This document shows, piece by piece, positions 33,852 to 43,480 of a stretch of 64,000 nucleotides of DNA. The DNA is taken from assembly GCF_022701255.1 (NCBI RefSeq), contig NZ_CP031705.1, forward strand, positions 1,563,501 to 1,627,500. Reading direction: 5' to 3'. Every line of letters starts with the position of its first letter. Positions within the stretch are counted from its first letter, which is position 1. The position numbers and the translations under genes were made by a program. The notes beneath the pieces are model-generated. The model worked only from the letters and a program-made list of their open reading frames with translations, ran no database searches and was not told where the DNA came from. The DNA is from Microcoleus vaginatus HSN003 (GTDB lineage: Bacteria; Cyanobacteriota; Cyanobacteriia; Cyanobacteriales; Microcoleaceae).

Positions 33852-36773
33852 ATGGGGCAGCAGCAAAGACCGAAGGATTTAGACGAACAAATCGCGACCC
33901 TGGAACGCGTTCTGGAGACTCTCCGAGAAGAGGAGAATGTTGAAGTGCTACTTTCGACCACACTCGGTTACTTGCAAGCGGAATTTGACTGGGGGTTGAT
34001 TTGGATCGGGTTGTACGATCGACAGGCCCACAGATTATTGGGAAAAGGCGGCATGACTCCTAACGGCGACCAGTCTTTTCTCAAACAGCGGTTTTCCCTC
34101 AGCCCAGGGGATTTGCTGGAACAAGTTGTGATTCAGCTCCGGCCGGTGGGAGTCCCGGATTTGCGATCGGAAGGTAGAGCCGGAGAATGGCGCAAAGCAG
34201 CTCAAACTTTCAATATTCAAGGCACGACTCTGTTTCCCCTGCGCTACAAAGACCGCTGCTACGGCGTGATTTTGCTCGGGACTGACGTGTGGGGAGCGTC
34301 GCCAAAGTCGGGGGAAAAAACGCAGTTGGCGATCGTATTTGGAGCGCTGGCAACTGCTCTTTACCAAATAGAAAAAGACTGGCAGCGACAACAAGTCAAA
34401 CACCCAGATCAGTCTCTTTTAGCGCTGATTTCGCAGTTGGGGGAACTGCGATCGCTCGACCAATACTTGCAAGCGGTTGTCGAACAAGCCCATGAATTTA
34501 TCGATCCCACGCGCACCAATGTTTATTGGTTCGAGCGAGAGCGGCGCTATTTTTGGCGCCGAGTCAGCAACCGCGAAGTTACTCCGGGTTTGGGCGGGCC
34601 GGGCCGAGCGGCTTCGGGCATCACCGTCCAAGACTTGGGCGAATTTTATCAGGCTTTGGGCAGGGAAGAAATGGTTTGGATCGGTGAATCTCAAAGTTCT
34701 CTGAAAACTGAGCTGACGGGGCGATTGATGCAGCAAATCCGCGCTCGCTCTCTGTTGGCTGCGCCGATTGTTTCAGAAGGGGAATTGTTGGGATTTTTGG
34801 CAGTCGAAGCCGGCGAGCCTCGGATTTGGCAAGAGAATGAAAAGCATTACCTGCGGGGAGTGGCGCGTTTAGTGGCTCTGACGGCTCCTGTCTCGGAGAT
34901 GGAGGAGAAAATTCAGCAAACTGAGATCGATCGAGATTTAACTGCCGGAATAGCTCACGCTATCTACAGCGATGCTGACTGGGAGGCGACTTTGAAAAAT
35001 ACCGCCGAACAGTTGTGCGAGCGGCTCAAATGCGAATACTTTTTGCTGCTGCTGTACGGCGAAGAACAAAATCGCTTTGAAATTGTCTGCCAAAATCTGC
35101 CCCGCAACCGCAGGTCAGTGCCGTCGCCGCTCAACGCCCTGGATGTGGCTGACGTGGGGCTGTTGCAAGAAAGCGAACCTGTGGCTATTGAAAATTGGGA
35201 AGAAGACGGGAGGTTAGGCGCTTGGCGGGAAGTGTTGGGGGAGGCGGGGGTGCGATCGCTTTTGGCATCGAGCACTCGGGGGAAAAAGAAAGAGGGAGAA
35301 CGCCCCAATCGCCAATCGCCAATCACCAATCGAAAATCCATCGAGGGTTTGCTGGTTGTGGGGCACAATGCAACTCGCACTTGGAGGCGATCGGAGCAAG
35401 AATTAGTTCGGCTAGTGAGCCAACAGCTAGGATTGATCCTGCACTCCTGGCAGCAGAGTTCGGAAATCGACAAATATCAGCAATTTGAGCGATTGCTCAA
35501 ATCGGGTTTGGCGGTTTTGCAGCATTCTCCTGATGAGCAATCTGGGGAACCGATATCTGCTGCTTCACCGACGATGTTCCCAGAGTTGCCGCTACAAAAG
35601 CTCGATCGTAACTTTGCTCAACACGTTTCCCAGACACTTTCCTGTCCTTTAGTAGCCGTAATTACTTGGAATCCCGGTGACGAGGAAGGTTCAATTGCGA
35701 CGGCGCTAGCTGCCAATCCCGTATTTGCGCTCAATCCCGAGGCGGTGATTCCTGTCAAAACCGATGCCTTGATCCAACAAACCCTGGCTGCTAGCGGGGT
35801 GCTGCAACAGAGCACGAGCCAACTGCCGCTGGCGACAAAGCGGTGGCTCCGCAGTCCGGGAATTGGCGAGATTCTGACGGTGGCGCTGCGGACGGCCCCA
35901 GAACACGCTCCGGCGGGCATTGTGGTGGCTGCGGACGCTCCCGGTCGCCAGTGGTCGGAGTTGTCGGTGAGTTTACTCAGCTCGATGGCGTCTCAGTTGG
36001 CTTGGTGGCGCAGGTATTTGGCGGTGCAATCAGCCGAGGAGTCGCACCGATTTGATCTGGAGATGCTCAACTGGTACAAACAGCGACGTTTTGAGGACTT
36101 TTACCGCACTGTGGGAGCGGGGGTGAAGGAGTTGGGGGAGTTGAGTCAGTCGATTTTCCAGTCAGTGAAGGAACAAAAGGATGCTCTGAAAACTTTGCGC
36201 TACCAACAGGTTTTGCGGCAAATTGGCAATGCTTTGGGGTCAACTCATTTGCTGCTGAAACAGGAACATTGGCGGCTGCAATTTGGACAAGATGCGGTGC
36301 CTGTGAGCGCTTGGCTGAGGCGATCGATCGATCGAACAGCCTCCCTGGTCAAACAGTCGCAAGTCTTGCTGGAAGTACACAGAGAAACTGCTGTGTCGAT
36401 GCCTGCGGGTAAAACTTTGAGCGTTCGCGGCGACAGCATCAAGCTAGATTTGATCCTGTGCGAATTGCTGGCGACGGCTTGCAGGCGCTCTGCTGTTGGC
36501 GCCAAGATTGAGATTCGCTCTCAGTTGGTGGGGGAAGATTGGCTAGAATTGTCTGTGATCGATAGCGGCGCGTGCGATCGACAGTTAATTGCTGCTTTCA
36601 ACGGCGGTTCCGGGCCGGACATATTAGCCGTTTCTAGTTCCAATAGGTCGATCGTCCAAAATCTCTTAATTTGTCAGCGAGCGGTACGCTTAATGGGAGG
36701 AAACTTTTCTATAGAAATGTTAGAAAACAATTTAATTGTGGCTCGTTTAGTGCTGCCCCTAGCCCATTCTTAA
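33852..36773 (+). CDS. Multi-GAF sensor protein with a degenerate kinase domain
   Basis: A 973-aa soluble protein. It carries three GAF-like domains (about 30-190, 195-350 and 370-560) that bind small ligands or pigments in other proteins, then a histidine-kinase-like C-terminus. That end looks non-catalytic: the dimerisation helix lacks an HE(L)R motif, the N-box is ILCELLATACRRSA with no asparagine, and the G1 box reads DSGACD. It may act as a scaffold or partner of another kinase. A heptamer repeat is embedded in frame (35304-35338, residues ~485-496). ATG at 33852 is preferred; GTG at 33834 is possible. Confidence 0.78.
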   Translation: MGQQQRPKDLDEQIATLERVLETLREEENVEVLLSTTLGYLQAEFDWGLIWIGLYDRQAHRLLGKGGMTPNGDQSFLKQRFSLSPGDLLEQVVIQLRPVGVPDLRSEGRAGEWRKAAQTFNIQGTTLFPLRYKDRCYGVILLGTDVWGASPKSGEKTQLAIVFGALATALYQIEKDWQRQQVKHPDQSLLALISQLGELRSLDQYLQAVVEQAHEFIDPTRTNVYWFERERRYFWRRVSNREVTPGLGGPGRAASGITVQDLGEFYQALGREEMVWIGESQSSLKTELTGRLMQQIRARSLLAAPIVSEGELLGFLAVEAGEPRIWQENEKHYLRGVARLVALTAPVSEMEEKIQQTEIDRDLTAGIAHAIYSDADWEATLKNTAEQLCERLKCEYFLLLLYGEEQNRFEIVCQNLPRNRRSVPSPLNALDVADVGLLQESEPVAIENWEEDGRLGAWREVLGEAGVRSLLASSTRGKKKEGERPNRQSPITNRKSIEGLLVVGHNATRTWRRSEQELVRLVSQQLGLILHSWQQSSEIDKYQQFERLLKSGLAVLQHSPDEQSGEPISAASPTMFPELPLQKLDRNFAQHVSQTLSCPLVAVITWNPGDEEGSIATALAANPVFALNPEAVIPVKTDALIQQTLAASGVLQQSTSQLPLATKRWLRSPGIGEILTVALRTAPEHAPAGIVVAADAPGRQWSELSVSLLSSMASQLAWWRRYLAVQSAEESHRFDLEMLNWYKQRRFEDFYRTVGAGVKELGELSQSIFQSVKEQKDALKTLRYQQVLRQIGNALGSTHLLLKQEHWRLQFGQDAVPVSAWLRRSIDRTASLVKQSQVLLEVHRETAVSMPAGKTLSVRGDSIKLDLILCELLATACRRSAVGAKIEIRSQLVGEDWLELSVIDSGACDRQLIAAFNGGSGPDILAVSSSNRSIVQNLLICQRAVRLMGGNFSIEMLENNLIVARLVLPLAHS
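35304..35338 (+). repeat. In-frame heptamer repeat (CCAATCG) inside coding sequence
   Basis: Four tandem units of CCAATCG/CCAATCA code for NRQSPITNRKS. It lies at a loop between the third GAF domain's segments, and the flanking coding homology (STRG before, IEGLLVVGHN after) is intact, so the protein tolerates it. Confidence 0.8.
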
Positions 36774-37106
36774 AATTCTGTACCGGCGATTTCACCCCTA
36801 TCTGCAATTCACATACTAAATAGTTATAAACCAGCCCCAACCCAACTTCTAGCGGTAAAGTGCTTCAGGTACACCCTATATAATTAGGTTCTGCGTCCAA
36901 GAGTGGATGATTGATATCAACTCCGCTTCTATTAGATCGAGTTGTGTTAGGTAGTAAGATTAAATGAACCGCGAAGACGCTCATAGCGCGAAGGAATAAC
37001 CGCATCTTCTTCTTTCTCTTCCTTCGCGTCCTTTGCGCCTTCGCGGTTTAATCATTCCGATGCAACCGGATGCGATATAACATCCAAGGTATTAAAAACC
37101 CTCGGC
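36774..37106. other. Intergenic region with a dispersed repeat
   Basis: No gene is supported. It holds a GCGAAGACGC/GCGCCTTCGCGG inverted pair and CCTTTGCGCCTTCGCGGTTT followed by AATCATTC. A related sequence (CCTTTGCGGTTTAATCATTC) occurs at 57475-57495, so it is a dispersed repeat. Confidence 0.55.
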
Positions 37107-37565
37107 CTAAACCGATGAAGTAACAGTTTCCGCCGCCTCAGAACTGGGGAAAAACCTTTGAGTAATCCAAGCAGTTACAATATGAGAAAGCAATCCCATC
37201 GGCCCAGCAAAAAAGCACAAAGCCAAAGAATGAACCGTCCAAACTCCTGTCCGCTGTCCTTCCAAATAAATCCAGCGCCCGACAAACAAGTCCATCACTA
37301 AAAAATGTATCCATCCCGTAGCCGCCGCCGTTTCTTCCCCCAGAAACTTAGCAATATCTGCTAACTTAGGATTCGACAAAGCAGCCGCATTTTCCGCAGT
37401 CAGACTGCTACCAAACAAATATATGTACAAAACGGCTAGCACTGCAAACGGAATAAAGGAATTCATCACTTTTCGGGTAATTCCCCAGTTTGGTAATAAA
37501 ATCATAATTGCCCAGAAAGGCACAACGAACAGATTACCGGCATTAAAAATTAGTTCGGGTGTCAT
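37107..37565 (-). CDS. ABA4-like membrane protein
   Basis: A 152-aa protein with four hydrophobic segments (about 7-23, 33-51, 84-97 and 111-130), beginning MTPELIFNAGNLFVVPFWA and containing GWIHFLVMDLFVGRWIYLE and FFAGPMGLL. These segments mark the ABA4-like family (DUF4281), named for the plant neoxanthin-synthesis protein; the bacterial role is not established, but a link to carotenoids is plausible. ATG at 37565 is chosen over an upstream start at 37598. No carotenoid gene is adjacent; a CrtISO-like gene lies 1.5 kb away. Confidence 0.8.
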   Translation of the reverse strand: MTPELIFNAGNLFVVPFWAIMILLPNWGITRKVMNSFIPFAVLAVLYIYLFGSSLTAENAAALSNPKLADIAKFLGEETAAATGWIHFLVMDLFVGRWIYLEGQRTGVWTVHSLALCFFAGPMGLLSHIVTAWITQRFFPSSEAAETVTSSV

Positions 37566-37743
37566 AGTTGGCTCTTGGCTCCTGCGAATACAATGCAATT
37601 AAGGATGTTAAGATTACTTTACACAATTTTTGCGGAAATTTCTCAAAACCCGAAAAAAATCTCATTCACAAATGAAATAGAATTGCTATACTTATCTAAA
37701 ATTTCAAATCTCGCATCTAAAATCGATTAAGGCAGCACAGCCC

Positions 37744-38754
37744 ATGACAAATTATAATAACTTTGCCGATTGGTGCAAGCAAAAAGAGAATCTCTCACCC
37801 GATGCTAAACATACGGTAGAAATACTGTTGCAAATATCAGACTCTTCCGAGTGCGAGCGAGCCAACGAACTGCTTTCTAATACAACAGAACTTAACCTCA
37901 AAAACCTTCAAATTACCGATATCAGTCCCCTCTCATCCTTCACTCAACTTACTAATCTCATCCTAACCAACAATCAAATATCGGATCTCGCTCCCCTGCA
38001 ATCTTTAACCAACCTGAAAAATCTGGTTATAGATGTTAATCAAATATCAAATATCAGTCCGCTGTCATCTTTAATAAATCTGACTGTACTCGTTCTCGAT
38101 ACCAATCAAATCTCCGACATCAGTTCCCTAGCAGGTCTAACTAATCTTACCGCACTTGTCTTGTTTGACAACAAAATTTCCGACATCACTCCGGTGAAAA
38201 ACTTAACTAAATTAAATGCGCTGATCCTCTACAACAATCAAATTTCAGATATCGCTCCTCTGGAAAATTTAACTGAACTCCAGACACTCTACCTTTACAA
38301 TAATAAAATATCGGATATCACTCCGCTGGCTTCCTTAAAAAATCTGACTACGCTGTTTCTCTTCGGAAATAAAATATCTGACCTTACTCCCCTAGCATCG
38401 CTAACGAACTTAAATAAATTGGTTTTATTCCAAAATGAAATCACAGATATTAGTCCTTTGACATCGCTCACTAATTTAATTGAACTCAACCTCGGCAACA
38501 ATCAAATATCAGACATCAGTCCGCTGAAATCGTTAACTAATTTGACTGAACTTTATCTGTTCAACAATCCGATTTCGGATAGCAGCGCGCTAGAAGCTTT
38601 AAATAATTTATTTTTGCTAGACTTGTACAACAATCAAATCTCTGATATCAGTTCCCTGCAATCTTTGCAAAAGTTAACTAGCTTGGACTTGCGCGGGAAT
38701 CCCATTGTTAATAAAATTTGCCCTGTCAATCCTGAATCTATATGTCGGTTTTAA
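37744..38754 (+). CDS. Leucine-rich repeat protein
   Basis: A 336-aa protein: a short N-terminal helical cap (about 1-45) followed by about 13 LRR units of 22 residues of the internalin/SDS22 type (repeated LTNLTxLxLxxNQISDISPL). There is no signal peptide or anchor, so it is probably a cytoplasmic protein-binding scaffold. The tandem organisation makes it prone to unequal exchange. A degenerate heptamer tract (AAATTTC, AAATCTC, ATCTAAA; about 37695-37725) lies just upstream of its start. Confidence 0.88.
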   Translation: MTNYNNFADWCKQKENLSPDAKHTVEILLQISDSSECERANELLSNTTELNLKNLQITDISPLSSFTQLTNLILTNNQISDLAPLQSLTNLKNLVIDVNQISNISPLSSLINLTVLVLDTNQISDISSLAGLTNLTALVLFDNKISDITPVKNLTKLNALILYNNQISDIAPLENLTELQTLYLYNNKISDITPLASLKNLTTLFLFGNKISDLTPLASLTNLNKLVLFQNEITDISPLTSLTNLIELNLGNNQISDISPLKSLTNLTELYLFNNPISDSSALEALNNLFLLDLYNNQISDISSLQSLQKLTSLDLRGNPIVNKICPVNPESICRF

Positions 38755-38789
38755 TTCTTAAGGTCGAGGCAAGATGACGGTTTATAGAG

Positions 38790-38818
38790 TATAATGTTGA
38801 ACGTCAATATCAGGAGAA
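38790..38818 (+). promoter_or_regulatory. Promoter and RBS of a 31-aa gene
   Basis: A consensus -10 TATAAT (38790-38795) is followed by AGGAG (38812-38816) placed 6 bases before ATG at 38823. The combination supports a real small gene here. Confidence 0.6.
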
Positions 38819-38822
38819 AGTG

Positions 38823-38918
38823 ATGAGTGGACACGATGCTTTGATGTTAGGATTGCTGCTGTTGCCCGGTTTGGCTTTGTCGATCGCAATTCTGGGCGCT
38901 TTTGCCGCTGGTGGATAA
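38823..38918 (+). CDS. 31-aa hydrophobic membrane peptide
   Basis: The peptide begins MSGHDALMLGLLLLPGL, continues with one helix of about 22 hydrophobic residues and ends AFAAGG. Its size and form recall small subunits of photosynthetic complexes, but I do not recognise it as one of them. Support comes from its own -10 box, an AGGAG RBS at the right distance, a HIP1-like CGATCG in its coding region and a clean stop codon. It lies between the LRR gene and the CrtISO-like gene. A short transcript or regulatory leader is the alternative. Confidence 0.6.
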   Translation: MSGHDALMLGLLLLPGLALSIAILGAFAAGG

Positions 38919-39040
38919 TCAGTCTTTAGCACTCATCAGCGCTCCAGCAAGCAGTTTACTGGTTCCGAGAGGGCGGGTTTATCTATTTGTTGAGTTGCCG
39001 GAAATATCTTGGGCAAAACCCGCCCGCTTTCTCTACCAAT

Positions 39041-40540
39041 TTACAAAAATTGTGCTGTCACATCCGAATTTACCAAAGTGTTCGCGCACAAAATACCCGA
39101 TGCTGCGACGGCGGGGACGCCAATTCCTGGCATGGTGCTGTCTCCCACCCTATACAAGCCTTTGACTGGTGTTTGCGGCCCGGGAAATGTGCCTTTTCCG
39201 GCGGCAATTGCAGGCCCGTAAGTTCCTTGATATCGGCGCAAAAATCGGGCGTGGGTTAGCGGTGTGCCGATCGACTCTAAGACTATCCGCGATCGCAAAT
39301 CCGGTATAATTTTTTCTAAAGCTTGAAACAGAGATTGCGATCGCTCTTGCTTTTTCTGCTGATACAATTCGCCATATTCCCAACCCTCGTAAGGTTCCAA
39401 TGTATAAGCGTGAACGGCGTGGTGTCCGGGCGGCGCGAGAGTTGTATCCCACACCGTAGGAATCGAAATCATACAAGTATTTCCGGGTACTGTAATGTCA
39501 ATCTTGCTGTCGTGAACGACGACGTGGTGGCCAGTCAAACCTTCTAGTCCTTCGGCCTTAATTCCTAAATGCAGGTGCATGAAACTCTCTACTGCTGGCA
39601 TCGACAAAGCGCTTTTTCGATAGCTTTCCGGCAAATCTTCAGGCCGCAGTAATTTTGTATAAGTATCCCAGATTGTAGCATTTGAAATGACAATTGGGGC
39701 GCGGATAATTTCGCCATTTTGCAAGCGAACTCCGGTGGTTTTGCCGGATTCAACTAATATTTGCTCGACAGAAGTTCCCAGGCGCAATTTTCCTCCCCAG
39801 CGCTGCAAGCCTCTGACTAAAGCATCGACGATCGCACCGCTGCCACCTACAGGATATTCGATCGCACAGCGCGATCGTTCGCCAATCATAAAAGCTATTT
39901 CCGGCGCGATAGTTCCGTGCGCTTTCAAACCCGACAGCAAAAAGCACTCCAAATCGATCAAACGCCGCACCCAAGGGTCATGTACGTCCCGATCCATCAA
40001 GGAACCAGCAGAACCCGCGATCGCACCTACTAGCGGCAACAGCTTCAGCAAAGCAGGCGAGTACCGAGACAGCAAAACAGGTATTAATTGCCAGTCGGAT
40101 CTCAGCGCTAAAGCCGGAATTCCACGCAAAGCTTCATACAAAACTAATAAATTTTTTTGAAATTGCTGTAATTCTACAGCGCCTTGCGGTGCGAACTTAG
40201 CTACAGCATCTAAGTAACTTTTCGCATCAGCATAAATCGGTAAACTTCCCTCTGGAAAATGGTAATGCCCCAGGGGATCGTAGGCAATTGCTGCGATCGA
40301 TTCCTCTAAAACATCAAAAACTTGCCGTAAAGGATTAAACGACTGCGGGTCAGTCAAACCGCAATAAAAAGAAGGCCCCGAATCAAAGTGAAATCCCCGG
40401 CGCGAAAAGCTGTGAGCGGCCCCGCCCGCTATGGTGTGGCTCTCGCATACAAGAACCCGCTCGCCGTAGCGAGCTAGCATCGAGCCGGCGACTAAGCCGC
40501 CAATACCGCTGCCAATTACGATCGCATCAAAGTCTTGCAT
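39041..40540 (-). CDS. CrtISO/phytoene-desaturase-like FAD oxidoreductase
   Basis: A 499-aa flavoprotein: N-terminal FAD motif AIVIGSGIGGLVAGSML, the GGAAHSFSRRGFHFDSGPS segment typical of carotenoid isomerases and desaturases, a central PVGGSGAIVDALV, and a C-terminal VGDSTMPGIGVPAVAASG that closes the FAD site. It is of the CrtISO/CrtH type, which isomerises cis-lycopene or related carotenoids. Several paralogues usually exist in one cyanobacterium, so it may not be the main CrtISO. ATG at 40540 is followed immediately by the FAD motif. The next gene (40611) is divergent with 70 bases between. Confidence 0.82.
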   Translation of the reverse strand: MQDFDAIVIGSGIGGLVAGSMLARYGERVLVCESHTIAGGAAHSFSRRGFHFDSGPSFYCGLTDPQSFNPLRQVFDVLEESIAAIAYDPLGHYHFPEGSLPIYADAKSYLDAVAKFAPQGAVELQQFQKNLLVLYEALRGIPALALRSDWQLIPVLLSRYSPALLKLLPLVGAIAGSAGSLMDRDVHDPWVRRLIDLECFLLSGLKAHGTIAPEIAFMIGERSRCAIEYPVGGSGAIVDALVRGLQRWGGKLRLGTSVEQILVESGKTTGVRLQNGEIIRAPIVISNATIWDTYTKLLRPEDLPESYRKSALSMPAVESFMHLHLGIKAEGLEGLTGHHVVVHDSKIDITVPGNTCMISIPTVWDTTLAPPGHHAVHAYTLEPYEGWEYGELYQQKKQERSQSLFQALEKIIPDLRSRIVLESIGTPLTHARFLRRYQGTYGPAIAAGKGTFPGPQTPVKGLYRVGDSTMPGIGVPAVAASGILCANTLVNSDVTAQFL

Positions 40541-40610
40541 TTATCCAATGTGGTATAATTGTATTATTTCTTGCTGAGTGTTGACAGGGTATTTTTATGG
40601 GAGGAAAACT

Positions 40611-42302
40611 ATGAAAGCTTTATCTATTTTAGATGAAGTTGTTCGGGAATTAGAACAAGACGTGAATCTCTCGCGCATTAAAAAAATATTATTTTTTGCT
40701 TGTAAAGAGTCCTGGGAAAACGATCCGGCCCAACTCGCCAGCGCAGATGTAAGGATTTTAATTGAAGAACTGTGCGCCAAGTATAGCAGGTTAGAAGATA
40801 TTGAAGGCGTTTTAAATAGTATAGTCTCTAAGGTTAATAAAAAAAACGAGTATGCTTTAGTAGCAGACCTCATAGTCTGTCAACTTAGCAGGCTGTATGA
40901 ATTTGAAGATTTCACCAAATTAGAAATAAACATATCTAGTTTTGGCGGTCAGGAAGCTCCCGCATTTGAAGAGCACTTTAGTTCGGAAGTACCCAGCAGC
41001 GAAGAAAGTGCAAGAAACCCCGGCAAATTATTTGATGTCAGACAAAAAATTTTGCAGCAAACAAATCCGCTGAGGGCGAAAATTCTAATTTTTTCTACTC
41101 TTTATCACCAGTTTACTTTTAGCGATCGCGACTGGCTACTGCTGAAAACTCAAGAACTTGACAATCTACTACGACAACTGTTTAATGTCTGTGGCAGCCT
41201 AGCCGAACTGGAATCTCGATTGTACACAACTGCTAGCAATCTTGACAACAGAGATGAAAACGACCAAGCTGCGAGCGTAATCATCAAAGCGATGAATTCT
41301 TGTTACGCAAAAATGCAACAGGAAGAACCGGATGAAGCGGAATCTTCGGCTGGTGAAGATTACGATCAGACACATTTAAACAACAGTGTTTATCAAGAGA
41401 GCGAGCTGGTGGACAGGGGCAGCGATTATTTTGATCCAGGCGAGATTACTCACATCCTTCAAGCTGCTCCATCTCACTATCATTATGACCCCCAAAAGAG
41501 TTCCTTAGTGCCGGATACGGCAGAAAATATACAGTTTAAAGAACCCGAAACCCGCAATAATTATGCTACCGATTTCAGACCGGAAATGGTAGAAACATTC
41601 CCAGTTGCAGAAATGCCGACTATTATCGAAATTTTAGAACCGGCGGCTCCTGTTATTATAAATATTAGCGATTCCATCAAACGCAAGTTGGAATTGGAAG
41701 AAGAAATGACAGAATTAGTCAGTCAAAGTGCTAACTCCGCAACGGCGCAAATAGAAAATATATTCACCCAGTTAGAAGCTGCTTTGAACGGAAAATTTTC
41801 TACGGGAAGTGTAGAGGAGCGTTTGTACTGGAAATATAAAAATCTCAGAGAGTATGTAGGGAAAGTTCAGAAGTTTACCGATAAATTGCTGGAAATTTTG
41901 AGCGAATTGGAGTCAAAAGAAAGCGGTAAATATCCTTCTGAAATCACAGAAGACCTGGATGACAATATTTCAGACATACCGCAGGAACACTCTAGCCATA
42001 AAGCAAATCAGTATCAGCTTCTGGAAATGGCAAAACAAGGCAAACCAAAGGCGATCGCCCAATTGATTAATCAATTGCTACAGCCTAAAGGAATTGCTGC
42101 TACAGCGGGATTTAAAGACGGTTGGCTCCATGTGATTCTAGAGTCTGCTGAAGTACCAAACCAACAGGCGACAGCTACATACATTCACAAAAAACTCTGT
42201 ACTTTAAAATCCAAATATCTTACTCATGTGAAAATTCACGGGCGACAGTTAGGTAATAAAACAGTCTTTTGGACTCAAGAATTTGTCAATCAAACTCATT
42301 AA
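40611..42302 (+). CDS. Large cytoplasmic protein of unknown function
   Basis: A 563-aa acidic, mainly helical protein. The first ~100 residues form a helical domain (LDEVVRELEQDVNLSRIKKILFFACK), which is repeated in weaker form at about 150-230. The middle is low-complexity and acidic. The last ~100 residues (MAKQGKPKAIAQLINQLLQPKGI, then WLHVILESAEVPNQQA and KIHGRQLGNKTVFWTQEF) match a small domain seen repeatedly in cyanobacterial proteins of unknown role. ATG at 40611 has GGAGG 8 bases upstream. No enzyme motif is visible. Confidence 0.75.
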   Translation: MKALSILDEVVRELEQDVNLSRIKKILFFACKESWENDPAQLASADVRILIEELCAKYSRLEDIEGVLNSIVSKVNKKNEYALVADLIVCQLSRLYEFEDFTKLEINISSFGGQEAPAFEEHFSSEVPSSEESARNPGKLFDVRQKILQQTNPLRAKILIFSTLYHQFTFSDRDWLLLKTQELDNLLRQLFNVCGSLAELESRLYTTASNLDNRDENDQAASVIIKAMNSCYAKMQQEEPDEAESSAGEDYDQTHLNNSVYQESELVDRGSDYFDPGEITHILQAAPSHYHYDPQKSSLVPDTAENIQFKEPETRNNYATDFRPEMVETFPVAEMPTIIEILEPAAPVIINISDSIKRKLELEEEMTELVSQSANSATAQIENIFTQLEAALNGKFSTGSVEERLYWKYKNLREYVGKVQKFTDKLLEILSELESKESGKYPSEITEDLDDNISDIPQEHSSHKANQYQLLEMAKQGKPKAIAQLINQLLQPKGIAATAGFKDGWLHVILESAEVPNQQATATYIHKKLCTLKSKYLTHVKIHGRQLGNKTVFWTQEFVNQTH

Positions 42303-42484
42303 ATGTCCTACTCAAGTCTGAGGCTACACAAACTAAATCCGCTTGCGTCAACTGAAGTTCAAGAAATTTCATCAAATTTCTCAGACTCAAGTCTGGTGCT
42401 AAAAAAACTAAGTCCGCCTGCGCGAACCGAGATTTAAGCAGTCTAAAAATAGCCGATTGTACCTAATTAACAACAAAAACAAAT
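42303..42484. repeat. Duplicated 3' repeat (CTCAAGTCTG type)
   Basis: Two similar copies of ACTCAAGTCTG, then G-rich sequence and AAACTAAnTCCGCyTGCG, begin near 42312 and 42389. They are imperfect duplicates of one dispersed unit. Confidence 0.6.
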
Positions 42485-43480
42485 ATGAATGCCAGCGAAA
42501 TTTTAAGGCGATATACATCAGGAGAACTAGATTTTCAAGGTATGAATCTCAGAGGGGTATACTTGAGCGGTGCCGATTTAATTGGCGTCAATTTAAGCAG
42601 TGCTGACCTCTGGGGTGCAAACTTAGCGATGTCGTACCTGAGCAGAATTAACCTTCAGCGCGCCAATTTAACTAATGCAAAGCTGTGCGGTGCTAACTTA
42701 AATCAGGCCAACTTGAGCGGAGCAAATTTGTCCGATGCCGACTTCCACGGAGCGACTTTGCAAGGTGCAGACTTTCGCAAAGCTAACATCTCTTTGGCAG
42801 TTTTTATTGATGCAAATTTGAGCGATGCAGATATGCGAGGTGTCAACTTGCAAGGTGCAGATTTGCGCGGTGCGTGCTTGCGGGGTGCAAATTTGCGGAA
42901 GGAGCTGCGGCTTTTTGAGGGTGCAAATTTGCGGGGTGCAAATTTGCAAGGTGCAGATTTGCGGGGCGTCAATTTGCAAGGTGCAGATTTGACTAAAGCT
43001 AATCTCAGTCACGCTAATTTGACTGAAGCATTTCTGGGAGAAGCAAATCTGACTCAGGCAAATTTGAGCGAAGCTATTTTAGATGGCATATTTTTGACTG
43101 AAGCAACTTTGGTAGAAACAAATTTTTCCTGGGCTGTAATGGCCAATGCTAAGTTGGAAAGAGCTGTGTTACTTGATGCTGAATTGGCTGGCGCTAATTT
43201 GCGCGGTGCATTTATGACTGATGTTAAGTTGAGCAATGCTAATTTAATCATGGCTGACTTGAGTCGAGCTAATTTGGTGCGGGCTGATTTGAGTCGAGCT
43301 AATTTAAATCAGGCAAATTTGAGTGAAGCTGATATGACTGATGCTTACCTCGCTAGAACAGATTTGCGGGAGGCAAATTTGCACCGCACAACTTTGATTA
43401 GGGCAGATTTGAGCACTGCTAATTTAGCGGGAGCTCAATTGCGCGGTACAATTATGCCGAATGGAGAAATGCACCTCTAA
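42485..43480 (+). CDS. Pentapeptide-repeat protein
   Basis: A 331-aa protein made almost wholly of A(D/N)Lxx pentapeptides (for example LQGADLRGVNLQGADLTKAN), which form a right-handed quadrilateral beta-helix. A short N-terminal stretch (MNASEILRRYTSGELDF) precedes it and an 8-residue interruption (RKELRLFE) occurs near residue 140. No kinase or signal peptide is attached. Members of this family mimic DNA, bind proteins or are of unknown role. Start: ATG at 42485. Frames on the opposite strand are shadows of the repetition. Confidence 0.9.
   Translation: MNASEILRRYTSGELDFQGMNLRGVYLSGADLIGVNLSSADLWGANLAMSYLSRINLQRANLTNAKLCGANLNQANLSGANLSDADFHGATLQGADFRKANISLAVFIDANLSDADMRGVNLQGADLRGACLRGANLRKELRLFEGANLRGANLQGADLRGVNLQGADLTKANLSHANLTEAFLGEANLTQANLSEAILDGIFLTEATLVETNFSWAVMANAKLERAVLLDAELAGANLRGAFMTDVKLSNANLIMADLSRANLVRADLSRANLNQANLSEADMTDAYLARTDLREANLHRTTLIRADLSTANLAGAQLRGTIMPNGEMHL

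Noticed and set aside
42698..43251. Minus-strand frames of 65-104 codons
   Set aside because: Shadows of the pentapeptide-repeat gene, with a low-complexity CxLQI pattern.
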